A DNA stretch of 64,000 nt from Streptomyces sp. NBC_00259 (GTDB lineage: Bacteria; Actinomycetota; Actinomycetes; Streptomycetales; Streptomycetaceae): the NCBI RefSeq assembly GCF_036181745.1, contig NZ_CP108080.1:2356001-2420000 (forward strand). The letters are read 5' to 3'. The position numbers were made by a program, and so were the translations under genes. Below are positions 53,732-61,878 of this stretch, one piece after another. The notes below the pieces were generated by a model that did no database searches, was not told the DNA's origin, and saw only the letters and a program-made list of their open reading frames with translations. How positions within the stretch are numbered: the stretch's first letter is position 1; every line of letters begins with the position of its first letter.

Positions 53732-54466
53732 ATGATCGCCGCAGCAGCCCAGTTCGTCCCGGTGCCGGGCGACGTTCCGGCCAATGTCCGCTCCATGGAA
53801 GCCCTGGTCCACGAGGCGGCCGCTCGCGGTGCCCGGCTGGTCGTCTTCCCCGAACTCGCGGTCACCGGGTACGAACTGGGCCTGCTCACCACGGACCCCG
53901 GCCTGTGGACGGCCCACGACGATCCCCGCCTGTCCGGGCTGCGGGAGGCCTGCCGCGCCACCTCCACGGCCGCCGTGGTCAACTGCGCGGCGCCTTCCCC
54001 GGGCGGAGCCCGGCCCACCATCGCCTCACTCGTCCTCGGCCCGGACGGCGAGCTGCTGACCCGCTACGACAAGCGGCATCTGCACGGCGCCGAGCACGAC
54101 CTCTTCGCCGCCGGGACGGCGGACGGCCGCTTCGCCCTCGACGGGGTCCGGTTCGCGCTCGCCGTCTGCTACGACAACCGCTTCCCGGAGGTCGCCGGCC
54201 GCGCCGCCGCCGACGGCTGCGAGGTGTACGTGGCGAGTTCGGCGCTGGACGTCGGCAACGACTCCTTCGAGACGGTCTACCCGGTCCGGGCGCGGGACAA
54301 CGGGATGCACGTGGTGCTCGGCAACCTCATGGGGCACAGCACCGAGGCCGGGGAGTGCGCCGGCAACAGCGCGGTGTGGGGCCCGGACGGCGCGCTTGTG
54401 GCCACGGCGGGCACCGCCGCCCCCGGGCTCGCGGTCGCGGAGCTGCCGGCGCGACATCGCGCCTGA
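53732..54466 (+). CDS. Carbon-nitrogen hydrolase (nitrilase superfamily)
   Basis: A 244-residue nitrilase-fold amidase. The catalytic triad is visible: Glu in VVFPELAVTGYEL (near 40), Lys in LTRYDKRHLHGAEH (near 113) and Cys in ALAVCYDNRFPEV (near 146). It probably hydrolyses a small amide; substrate unknown. It starts 23 bases after the C15-like gene and may be co-transcribed. Confidence 0.92.
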   Translation: MIAAAAQFVPVPGDVPANVRSMEALVHEAAARGARLVVFPELAVTGYELGLLTTDPGLWTAHDDPRLSGLREACRATSTAAVVNCAAPSPGGARPTIASLVLGPDGELLTRYDKRHLHGAEHDLFAAGTADGRFALDGVRFALAVCYDNRFPEVAGRAAADGCEVYVASSALDVGNDSFETVYPVRARDNGMHVVLGNLMGHSTEAGECAGNSAVWGPDGALVATAGTAAPGLAVAELPARHRA

Positions 54467-54482
54467 GCGAGGACCGGCCGCC

Positions 54483-54522
54483 CGGATCCAGGACCGGGCC
54501 GCGGGATCTAGGACCGGGCCGC
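54483..54522. repeat. 20-bp tandem duplication spanning the CysZ-like gene stop
   Basis: CGGATCCAGGACCGGGCCGC (54483-54502) is followed by GGGATCTAGGACCGGGCCGC (54503-54522). The minus-strand TAG stop (CTA at 54508-54510) lies in the second unit where the first has CCA, so one substitution creates the stop. Confidence 0.9.
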
Positions 54523-55335
54523 CCGGTCCTTGTCGAAGCCGTACGGGGAGGACGGCGCGGCCGGGGTCCGGTGCTCCGGGTCCGGTGCCTGGTCGTCCTC
54601 GTGTGCCGTCAGGTCGCGTACCAGCAGGGTCGCGCCCGCGACGGCGCCCGGCATCAGGAAGACCGCGACGAAGGGGACGATGAAGGCGACGGCGAGCGGG
54701 ACGCCGAAGCCGAGGGTGAGGAGACGGCGGCCGCGGAGCAGGGTGAGGCGTTCCCTGAGCTCGACACCACGGCGTTGCAGCGCCACGGCGGTGAGCTCCT
54801 CGGCGAGGAAGAAGCCGGTGACGCAGAAGCCGATCACGGGGACGACGGTCTGCCCGACGACGGGGACGAAGCCGAGCGCGAAGAGCAGCACGCCGTACAG
54901 CGCGACCCTCAGCACCACCTTCAGGCTGTCCCGGGCGGAGATCCACAGCTCCCGCCAGATCGGCAGCCCGGACTCGGGCACGTCACCGCCCTCGCTGCGG
55001 TCGACCTGCTCGGAGAGCGACTCGTAGAAGGGCTGGCCGACCAGCAGGGTCACGGCGGTGAACGTGATCACGGCGAGGAAGAGCCCGAAGACCCACAGCA
55101 GCGCGGTGAGGAAGCCGCGGAACAGCCCGAGCCACGGCGACGACCAGTCCGCGGCGAACGGTGTCGCCCAGCCCACCAGGTCGTCCGCCCCGTACCCGAG
55201 GCCGACGAGGGCTCCGGCGTACAGCACGAGGGTGACCAGTCCGGGCAGCAGACCGAACCCGAACCACCGGCCGTGCCGGCCGACCCACCGCTGCCCCTTC
55301 ATCAAGTAGCCGAAGCCCACACCGAGATCACGCAT
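54508..55335 (-). CDS. EI24/CysZ-like membrane protein
   Basis: A 275-residue membrane protein with four to six hydrophobic segments (FGLLPGLVTLVLYAGALVGL, GLFLAVITFTAVTLLVGQPFY, VALYGVLLFALGFVPVVGQTVVPVIGF). The pattern QPFYESLSEQVDRSEGG, then FVPVVGQTVVPVIGF, is typical of the EI24 domain (CysZ sulfate permease family). Transport of sulfate is possible but not shown. TAGGCT (55343-55348) lies seven bases before the ATG, indicating a leaderless message. The stop is in a tandem repeat. Confidence 0.88.
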   Translation of the reverse strand: MRDLGVGFGYLMKGQRWVGRHGRWFGFGLLPGLVTLVLYAGALVGLGYGADDLVGWATPFAADWSSPWLGLFRGFLTALLWVFGLFLAVITFTAVTLLVGQPFYESLSEQVDRSEGGDVPESGLPIWRELWISARDSLKVVLRVALYGVLLFALGFVPVVGQTVVPVIGFCVTGFFLAEELTAVALQRRGVELRERLTLLRGRRLLTLGFGVPLAVAFIVPFVAVFLMPGAVAGATLLVRDLTAHEDDQAPDPEHRTPAAPSSPYGFDKDRAARS

Positions 55336-55510
55336 GCGCCACAGCCTATACGGGGCGCCGGAACCGCCGGTCATGAGCATGCGGACGCGGCGGCCGGGGT
55401 GCGTCGTGACCGATACCCCCCATTCGCCACTCAAGTCCCTCTTGTTGTTCCGGAGTTGAACAGGTAGACCCTCCCTACCGACCGCTTCCGACCACCGGAG
55501 GTCCGTACGC

Positions 55511-58072
55511 ATGGGCATGCCCAGATCCTTCGTGGCCGCCACCGCGGGCACCGCCGCCATCGCCGTCGCCGGAGCGCTGTTCCTCGCGCCCGGGCCCGCG
55601 GCCGCCGCTCCGGGGCCCGACCGTCCGCATCCGGTGCGCGAGGGCGCGGGCCGGGACACGGGCCGGGACGCCACACCGGTCGACGGCGCCGCGCTGCGGG
55701 CGCTTCAGGGGGCCGCGCCGGAGCTGCGCAAGGAGGGCGGCTATCCGCGCAGGACGGTTCTCACACCGCCACCGGTCGACCCTGCCGACAAGTCGCTCAA
55801 GCTGGGCCTGGCGCCGTACCACTCGCTCGCCCCGCGTCTGAACGCCCTGCAGAAGCTGGGCGACCGGGTCGGCGTGGAGATCGCGGGACGCTCGGCCGGC
55901 GGGCACGAGCTGTATCTGGTGACCGTCACCGCCCCGGAGAGCGCCAAGGAGGCCCGCGACCAGGAGCGGATGCGCGAGCTCATCGAGAACCGGCCCGCCA
56001 CCGCCGCCGGGGACCGGCACATCAAGGCCGCCTACAAGACGCCGGTCTTCATCAACAACAACATCCACGGCAACGAGTGGGAGGGCACGGACGCCGCCCT
56101 GAAGCTCATCGAGGAGCTGGCGAAGGCCAAGGACGCGAAGACCGTGGGCCTGCTCGCCAGGAACCGGATCCACCTCAATGTGACGGCCAACCCGGACGGC
56201 CGTATCGCCGGCACCCGCGCCAACGCCAACGGCTTCGACCTCAACCGCGACTTCATCACCGCCTCGCAGCCCGAGACCCGGGCGATGCGGCGGATCGCCA
56301 TCGACAAGCAGCCCGCGGTGATGCTCGATCTGCACGGGTACGTCAACGGCACGCTCATCGAGCCGACGACCCCGCCGCACGGCGAGAACTACGAGTACGA
56401 CCTCTTCCTGAAGAACGCCTACGCCAACGCCCTCGGCATGGAGAAGGCCGTCAACGGGCTCGGCTACACCCCGCAGAAGGACGGCGTCGAGCCGGCCGTC
56501 ATCCCCTTCCGCGACCAGCAAGAGGGCTGGGACGACTGGCCACCGGTCTTCACCCCGCAGTACATGCCCTTCCACGGCGCCGTCGCCTCGCACACCATCG
56601 AGTTCCCGATGGCGGTGAACAACGCGCTGTACGACTCGCTGCCCGTCGCCGAGCTGCGCCGCCGGGCCGCGATCAACACGGACATCGCGGGCGCGGCCAT
56701 GCGCGCGGCCCTCGCCTACACCGACACCCACCGCGCGTCCGTCCTCGCCGACCAGATCGAGACCTTCCGGCGCGGCGCCGCGGGCGAGGCCCAGCGGCCG
56801 GTGTCGGAGCAGACCGTGCCGGGTGTGCCCGGGATCGGGCCGGAGGACGTCTACACGACCACCTTCCCGCGGGCCTACGTCATCCCCTCGGGCGTTCGTC
56901 AGCGCAGCGCCACGGCGGCGGCGCGGCTGGTGGACCATCTGGTCGCCAACGACGTCCGCGTGGAGCGGGCGCGCGGGGCCTTCCGGCTGGCCGGGCGTAC
57001 GTACCAGGCCGGTTCGTACGTCGTCGACATGCACCAGCCCAAGCGCGGTATCGCCAACGTCATCCTCGACGAGGGCCGGGACATCAGTGCCGACGTCTCG
57101 ACGATGTACGACATCTCGGGCTGGAGCCTCGGGCTGCTGTGGGGCGCGAGCGTGGACGCGGTCGAGCGCGGCCGGCTCGCGGTCGACGGCCGTCCCGTGC
57201 GGGCCGCCGCGGCGACCGGCTCCGTGGCGCCGCACGGCGATCTGGAGCTGCGGCTCGACGACCCCCGGGAGCTGGCCGCGGTCAACTCGCTGCTCGCGCA
57301 GGGCGTGGCGGTGCGCCGGACGGCCGAGGGCTCGGCGATCGTCCCCGGCTCGGCCCGTGGCAGGGCCGAGGTGCTGGCGGACCGGTACGGAGTGGTCTTC
57401 CGCGCGACCGAGGAGCGGGGCACGGCGCCGCTGAGGCGCACCAGGGTGGCGGCGGCGGTCAGCGCCGGTGAGCTGTTCGCGCTGCGGGAGATGGGCTTCG
57501 ACGTGGTGCCGGTGTCGACGCAGGTGCTCAACGCGGGCTTCGACTGGTCCGGGGCGGACGCGCTGTTCGTCTCGTCGGGTCTGGACCGTACGAGGCTGAC
57601 GCCGGCGGCCCGCGATGCCCTCGACCGCTTCCTGGCCGGGCACGGCGCGGGCGTCGTCGCCTCCGGTGCGCAGGGCGCCGCGTTCAACGCCTCGGCGGGG
57701 CTGCTCAAGGCCCGCGCGGTGGCGGGCAACGGGGACGCCAACGGCGTCGCACGGGTGGTCAACTCGGGCGGGAGGGTCACCGCGGGCGCCCCGCGGCACA
57801 CCTTCGTCTACTCCCCGCTGTGGTTCACCGACCTCGGCGGCAGCGCGCGGGCGGAGCAGTGGTACGGCCCGGGGAACCCGCTGGTGTCGGGCCACTGGCG
57901 GGCCGGCGAGGACGGCAGGGGCGGCCCGCAGGACGCGGCGGGCAGGGCCTCGGTCGTCAGCGGTACGTCGTCGCACGGCGCCTCGGTGGTGCTGTTCGGC
58001 ACCGAACCGCTGTTCCGTGACCATCCCAAGGGTGTGTTCGCGCAGGTCGGGCGGGCGCTGCTGATGCGCTGA
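55511..58072 (+). CDS. Secreted M14 zinc carboxypeptidase
   Basis: An 853-residue secreted protein. A signal peptide (to about 33) precedes an M14 domain (about 95-400): zinc ligands in NNNIHGNEWEGTDA (HxxE), third ligand His in MLDLHGYVNG, substrate Arg in GFDLNRDFI, catalytic Glu in SHTIEFPMAV. The 450-residue C-terminal part has no domain I recognise, but includes a glutamine-amidotransferase-like segment (GADALFVSSGLDRTRLTPAARDALDRFLAGHGAGVVASG). It probably trims peptides outside the cell. GGAGG lies 8 nt before the ATG. A strong terminator follows. Confidence 0.93.
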   Translation: MGMPRSFVAATAGTAAIAVAGALFLAPGPAAAAPGPDRPHPVREGAGRDTGRDATPVDGAALRALQGAAPELRKEGGYPRRTVLTPPPVDPADKSLKLGLAPYHSLAPRLNALQKLGDRVGVEIAGRSAGGHELYLVTVTAPESAKEARDQERMRELIENRPATAAGDRHIKAAYKTPVFINNNIHGNEWEGTDAALKLIEELAKAKDAKTVGLLARNRIHLNVTANPDGRIAGTRANANGFDLNRDFITASQPETRAMRRIAIDKQPAVMLDLHGYVNGTLIEPTTPPHGENYEYDLFLKNAYANALGMEKAVNGLGYTPQKDGVEPAVIPFRDQQEGWDDWPPVFTPQYMPFHGAVASHTIEFPMAVNNALYDSLPVAELRRRAAINTDIAGAAMRAALAYTDTHRASVLADQIETFRRGAAGEAQRPVSEQTVPGVPGIGPEDVYTTTFPRAYVIPSGVRQRSATAAARLVDHLVANDVRVERARGAFRLAGRTYQAGSYVVDMHQPKRGIANVILDEGRDISADVSTMYDISGWSLGLLWGASVDAVERGRLAVDGRPVRAAAATGSVAPHGDLELRLDDPRELAAVNSLLAQGVAVRRTAEGSAIVPGSARGRAEVLADRYGVVFRATEERGTAPLRRTRVAAAVSAGELFALREMGFDVVPVSTQVLNAGFDWSGADALFVSSGLDRTRLTPAARDALDRFLAGHGAGVVASGAQGAAFNASAGLLKARAVAGNGDANGVARVVNSGGRVTAGAPRHTFVYSPLWFTDLGGSARAEQWYGPGNPLVSGHWRAGEDGRGGPQDAAGRASVVSGTSSHGASVVLFGTEPLFRDHPKGVFAQVGRALLMR

Positions 58073-58094
58073 ACGCGAGGGTCGGTGCACGGGT

Positions 58095-58130
58095 GAGGGC
58101 CGCACCCCGCCGTGGCGGGGTGCGGCCCTC
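58095..58130 (+). terminator. Terminator of the M14 carboxypeptidase gene
   Basis: GAGGGCCGCACCCCGC pairs with GCGGGGTGCGGCCCTC (58095-58130), 16 bp with a 4-nt loop, 23 bases after the stop codon. Confidence 0.9.
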
Positions 58131-58184
58131 GTGCGGTGCCGCCTGCAGCGCTCGCTCGGCACCGGCCGGGCATCGTGCCGCGGA

Positions 58185-58607
58185 TCAGACCTCGAGCTCG
58201 ACCGTGATGTTGCCGCGGGTGGCCTTGGAGTACGGGCACACCTGGTGGGCCTTCTCGATCAGGTCCCTGGCGGTGGCGGCGTCCACGTTCGGGATGACCG
58301 CCGAGATCTTGACGATGATGCCGAAGCCCTCGTCGTTCTTGCCGATGCCGACCTCGGCGGTGACCGTCGAGCCGGAGATGTCGGCGCCCTCGTTGCGGGC
58401 GACGACTCCGAGCGCGCCCTGGAAGCAGGCGCTGTAACCGGCGGCGAAGAGCTGCTCCGGGTTCGTACCGGCGCCGGAGCCGCCCATCTCCTTGGGCGGG
58501 TTGACGACGACGTCGAGCTTGCCGTCGTTGGTGGCGACGCGGCCGTCCCGGCCGTTCTCCGCCGTGGCGACGGCGGTGTACAGGACGTCGGACTGCTGGA
58601 TCGACAT
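58185..58607 (-). CDS. ohr: Organic hydroperoxide resistance protein (Ohr/OsmC)
   Basis: A 140-residue Ohr protein with the two redox cysteines in place: Cys61 in AGYSACFQGAL and Cys124 in HQVCPYSKATRGN. The dimerisation and Arg features of Ohr (PPKEMGGSGAGTNPEQLFAAG) are present. It reduces organic hydroperoxides. AAGGAA precedes the ATG at 58607. A MarR-type regulator lies 1.2 kb away, beyond the MDR gene. Confidence 0.95.
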   Translation of the reverse strand: MSIQQSDVLYTAVATAENGRDGRVATNDGKLDVVVNPPKEMGGSGAGTNPEQLFAAGYSACFQGALGVVARNEGADISGSTVTAEVGIGKNDEGFGIIVKISAVIPNVDAATARDLIEKAHQVCPYSKATRGNITVELEV

Positions 58608-58668
58608 ATGAGGTTCCTTCTGTGGATCGCCGCGGCTCGCGCCCACGACCGCGACGGCTGGTCCGAGC

Positions 58669-59688
58669 CTATCGGGTGAGCGAGACGACCATCTTTCCGG
58701 TGTTCTCGCCGCGCAGCAGACCGATGAAGGCGTCGAAGCCGTTCTCGATGCCCTCGACGACGGTCTCGTTGTACTTGAGCTCGCCCGAGCCGATCCAGCC
58801 GGCCACGTCCTGGACGAACTGCGGCTGGAGCGCCGCGTGGTCGCTGACGAGCATGCCCTGCAGACGCAGCCGCTTGCCGATCACCAGGGCGAGGTTGCGC
58901 GGGGCGGGGGTGGGCTCGGTCGCGTTGTACTGGGCGATCATTCCGCAGATGGTGGCGCGGCCGTGCACGTTGAACGAGGACAGCGCGGCCTCCAGGTGCT
59001 CACCGCCGACGTTGTCGAAGTAGACGTCGATGCCGTCGGGGGCGGCGGCCTTGAGCTGCTCGGCGACCGGGCCGTTCTTGTAGTTGAAGGCCGCGTCGAA
59101 GCCGTACTCCTCGACCAGGAGCTTGACCTTCTCGTCGGATCCCGCCGAGCCGATGACGCGGGAGGCGCCCTTCAGTCTGGCCATCTGGCCGACCTGGCTG
59201 CCGACGGCACCGGCGGCGCCGGAGACGAAGACCGCGTCGCCCTCCTTGAAGGAGGCGACCTCGAAGAGGCCCGCGTAGGCGGTGAGGCCGGGCATGCCGA
59301 GGACGCCCAGGTAGGCGGAGAGCGGCGCGACGGAGGCGTCGACCTTCGTGGCGTGCTTGGCGGGCACGTCCGCGTACTCGCGCCAGCCGAGGCCGTGCAG
59401 GACATGGTCGCCGACCGCGAAGCCCTCGGCGTTCGACGCGATGACCTCGCCGACCGCGCCGCCGTCCATGGGCTTGTCGAGCTGGAACGGCGGTGTGTAC
59501 GACTTCACGTCGTTCATCCGGCCGCGCATGTACGGGTCCACGGAGAAGTGCAGGTTGCGGACCAGGATCCGGCCTTCGCCCGGCTCGGACACCGGGGCCT
59601 CGCGCAGGGCGAAGTCCTTCGGCTCGGGCCAGCCGTGCGGGCGGGAGACGAGGTGCCATTCACGGCTGGACGAGGGAAGTGCGGACAT
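58669..59688 (-). CDS. NADP-dependent medium-chain reductase (leukotriene B4 dehydrogenase-like)
   Basis: A 339-residue MDR enzyme of the PTGR/curcumin-reductase group: LHFSVDPYMRGRMND at the N-terminus, Rossmann motif VFVSGAAGAVGSQVGQMA, then DVYFDNVGGEHLEAAL and FVQDVAGWIGSGELKYNETV. It reduces conjugated carbonyl compounds with NADPH. It diverges from a MarR gene across a 92-bp gap rich in partial palindromes. Confidence 0.94.
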   Translation of the reverse strand: MSALPSSSREWHLVSRPHGWPEPKDFALREAPVSEPGEGRILVRNLHFSVDPYMRGRMNDVKSYTPPFQLDKPMDGGAVGEVIASNAEGFAVGDHVLHGLGWREYADVPAKHATKVDASVAPLSAYLGVLGMPGLTAYAGLFEVASFKEGDAVFVSGAAGAVGSQVGQMARLKGASRVIGSAGSDEKVKLLVEEYGFDAAFNYKNGPVAEQLKAAAPDGIDVYFDNVGGEHLEAALSSFNVHGRATICGMIAQYNATEPTPAPRNLALVIGKRLRLQGMLVSDHAALQPQFVQDVAGWIGSGELKYNETVVEGIENGFDAFIGLLRGENTGKMVVSLTR

Positions 59689-59780
59689 GATGCGGGCTCC
59701 TCAGGAAAAAGCTTCACTGACTGAAACAACCATGCGACTGAATATTTCATGTTGTCAAGCATCTGGGTATGCTGAAGGAC
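59689..59780. promoter_or_regulatory. Operator/promoter region between MDR and marR genes
   Basis: ACAACCATG (59726-59734) faces CATGTTGTC (59748-59756) across a centre containing TGAATATTTCA (59739-59749). TATGCT (59768-59773) is 7 bases before the marR ATG, with TTTCAT 17 bp further upstream as a possible -35. The half-site CATGTTGTC is the same as in the other MarR operator at 49848-49861. Confidence 0.6.
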
Positions 59781-60215
59781 ATGGCCACCACACGTACGGA
59801 CCCGCTGACCCTCGAGGTCGTCGATCTCATCGGCACCGTCGTGGCGCGCTACCACGACGAGTACGAGGAGGTCGCCGCGCGGTACGGCCTCACCGGGGCG
59901 CAGGCCAGGGTGCTCGGGCTGCTCTCCCTGGAGCCCACGGCCATGCGCCGGATCGCCCAGAAGCTGAAGTGCGAGCCGTCGAACGTGACGGGGATCATCG
60001 ACCGCCTGGAGGCCCGCGGCCTCGTCGAACGGCGCCCCGATCCGGACGATCGCCGCGTGAAGATAGCCGCGGCGACGGAGAAGGGCCGCGACACGGCACG
60101 GCAGCTGCGGGACTCGCTGCGCTTCGCGCGCGAGCCGCTGGCGGAACTGTCCGCGCAGGAGCGGGGAGTACTGCGGGATCTGCTGAAGCGCATGCTGGGC
60201 GAGTCCCCGGACTAG
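59781..60215 (+). CDS. MarR family regulator
   Basis: A 144-residue MarR protein: LTGAQARVLGLLSLEPTAMRRIAQKLKCEPSNVTGIIDRL, wing RRPDPDDRRVKIAAATEKG. One cysteine (KLKCEPSN) is in the recognition helix region and might sense electrophiles, which suits the divergent reductase. ATG 59781 is preferred: TATGCT lies 7 bases upstream. An ATG at 59769 falls inside that box. The stop codon lies in the first of five 18-bp repeats. Confidence 0.92.
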   Translation: MATTRTDPLTLEVVDLIGTVVARYHDEYEEVAARYGLTGAQARVLGLLSLEPTAMRRIAQKLKCEPSNVTGIIDRLEARGLVERRPDPDDRRVKIAAATEKGRDTARQLRDSLRFAREPLAELSAQERGVLRDLLKRMLGESPD

Positions 60216-60288
60216 GCCGGAGCCCCGGACCAGGGCGAGTCTCCGGACCAGGGCGCGTCTCCGGACCAGGCCGGATCTCCGGACCGGG
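60199..60288. repeat. Five 18-bp tandem repeats starting inside the marR 3' end
   Basis: Units at 60199, 60217, 60235, 60253 and 60271, consensus GCGAGTCTCCGGACCAGG. In the marR frame each would encode GESPDQ-like hexapeptides; the first unit has TAG where the others have CAG, and that is the gene's stop codon. Confidence 0.93.
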
Positions 60289-60302
60289 CCGTGTCCGTGT
60301 CC

Positions 60303-60326
60303 GCGCCTGCGCCTGCGCCTGCGCCT
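60303..60326. repeat. Four GCGCCT hexamer repeats
   Basis: Exact (GCGCCT)4 between the 18-bp repeats and the stop codon of the zinc-ribbon membrane protein gene. Confidence 0.9.
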
Positions 60327-61038
60327 ACAAGCAGAAGATGAACCAGCAGTCTTCCGTCTCGGACGGCGTGGGCGTCGGCTGCGGCGGCGGGGGCGGCTGC
60401 TGGGACGGCGACTGCGAGGGCTGCTGCGACGGACCGCCCGACGCGGACGGGGAACTGCCGTCGCGCGGATCGGGCGCGGACGACGACTCGGACGGCTCCG
60501 CCTGCGACGACGACGGGGCGGCCGTCGGCCGCGTACTGATCTGCCCGACGGCCGTCCTGGTGGGCCTGGCCGTCGCCGACGACGTCGTGGGCGGCTCCTC
60601 CACCGCGCTCGGCCCGGGCGGCGGCTCCGCGCTGCCGGTCGGCTCGGGTATGTCGTCGACCGCGAGCGACTCCTCCTCGCGGACCTCGACGGACGTGTCG
60701 TCACCGCCCGACGACTCCTGCGCCAGCTCGGCGAGGCTCAGCGCACCCGCCGCGAGCGCCAGCCCGACGGTCCCTATCAGCAGCTTCCGGCCGCGCCTGC
60801 GGCGCGCCCTGCGGGTTCCGGCGGACTTGCGGGCGGCCCGGCGGCCGGACGTGGACGCACGTCGATGTCCGGCGGGCGGCCGGTCCTCGTCACCGTACGC
60901 ACCGCCGAGTTCGATGACGACGTCGTCCTCCCGCGCAGCGGCGGGGTTGCGGTGCCGTAGCTCCTCGACAGGAGTACCGCACCCGGCGCACGCCAAAGCC
61001 CCGTTGAGGTGTCGACGGCACTGGTGGCAGTAATCCAT
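60325..61038 (-). CDS. Zinc-ribbon, single-pass membrane protein with disordered tail ending DCWFIFCL
   Basis: A 237-residue protein. The N-terminus is a zinc ribbon (MDYCHQCRRHLNGALACAGCG, CxxC...CxxC). A basic stretch (RRARRRRGRK) precedes one transmembrane helix (about 86-105, LLIGTVGLALAAGALSLAEL). The outside part is Ser/Pro/Thr/Glu-rich and disordered, ending in the motif ETEDCWFIFCL with two Cys. It resembles other Streptomyces zinc-ribbon/TM/disordered proteins, but I do not recognise a named family. The fixed hydrophobic Cys-bearing end suggests an anchoring or partner-binding site. Confidence 0.78.
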   Translation of the reverse strand: MDYCHQCRRHLNGALACAGCGTPVEELRHRNPAAAREDDVVIELGGAYGDEDRPPAGHRRASTSGRRAARKSAGTRRARRRRGRKLLIGTVGLALAAGALSLAELAQESSGGDDTSVEVREEESLAVDDIPEPTGSAEPPPGPSAVEEPPTTSSATARPTRTAVGQISTRPTAAPSSSQAEPSESSSAPDPRDGSSPSASGGPSQQPSQSPSQQPPPPPQPTPTPSETEDCWFIFCL

Positions 61039-61176
61039 GGCGCCCGCAGCGTATGCAGCGATCGGACAACAGAGATAGCCGCGCCTGTGAGGATCCTGTG
61101 TGGAAACGACATCTTTACGGCACGGCGGCTGGCCATCGTGTCCTCACGGACCGGGCCATACGGGCACGATGAGGGC

Positions 61177-61725
61177 ATGAACACCTTCGGGCCGCGCGAG
61201 TTCCAGCTCGTCCTGCTCCGCCGGATGGCCGACCACCAGCCCGGGCTCGTCGAGCGGGCCCGCCATGAGCTGGGCGCCTCGGTCGCCGACATGCGGGAGG
61301 CGAACCGCCGCTGGCAGGCGATGGTGCGCTCGCCACGCGCCCGCGGCTCGCTGGCCCGGTACCGCTCCGTGCTGGGCGAGCCCGAGTCCACGGCCCGCCG
61401 CCGGATCGGCGACCTGGAGTGCGACGCGCTGCTGTGGCCCGTACCGCTCTGGCCGGATCTGCGGTTCGAGGTGCTGGCGGCGCCGGGCGGGGCGGTGTGG
61501 AACGAGTGGCTCGTACGGGCACCGGGGGCGGCCGGCCCCGAGCTGCGCACGGAGGAGGATCTGCGTCCCTGGTCCTGCACGGTCGACGAGGTCGCGAAGT
61601 CCTTCGCCCCGGTACGGCCGATGGAGGGCACGGCCCCGACGCGATGGCGGCTCGCGTTCACCCTGCCCGGCGGCCGGCCGTGCGTCGCCGAATTCACCTG
61701 GGGCCTGCTCCAACGCCTCATGTGA
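61177..61725 (+). CDS. Hypothetical protein
   Basis: A 182-residue soluble protein: MNTFGPREFQLVLLRRMADHQPGL at the start, RRIGDLECDALLWPVPLWPDL in the middle, and WRLAFTLPGGRPCVAEFTWGLLQRLM at the end. It has high third-position GC and looks globular. I do not recognise a family. No strong Shine-Dalgarno is present; CACGAT lies 6 bases before the ATG. The gene is monocistronic between the zinc-ribbon protein and the MreB-like gene. Confidence 0.75.
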   Translation: MNTFGPREFQLVLLRRMADHQPGLVERARHELGASVADMREANRRWQAMVRSPRARGSLARYRSVLGEPESTARRRIGDLECDALLWPVPLWPDLRFEVLAAPGGAVWNEWLVRAPGAAGPELRTEEDLRPWSCTVDEVAKSFAPVRPMEGTAPTRWRLAFTLPGGRPCVAEFTWGLLQRLM

Positions 61726-61878
61726 CGCCCGACGGGATCCGACGCCACGCCTGCCGTGCCGCCTGATGTGACGTCAGGTACGTCCCTCCCGCGCACCCCC
61801 GACCGGCTCAGCTCAGCGCGCGCCCCGCGCCGGGCGATCGCAGGATGCGAAGAAGAACCGCTCTCGGGAGGATCCGCT

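Noticed and set aside
59769..59780. ATG 59769 as the marR start
   Set aside because: It lies inside the TATGCT -10-like box and has no ribosome-binding site; ATG 59781 fits better.
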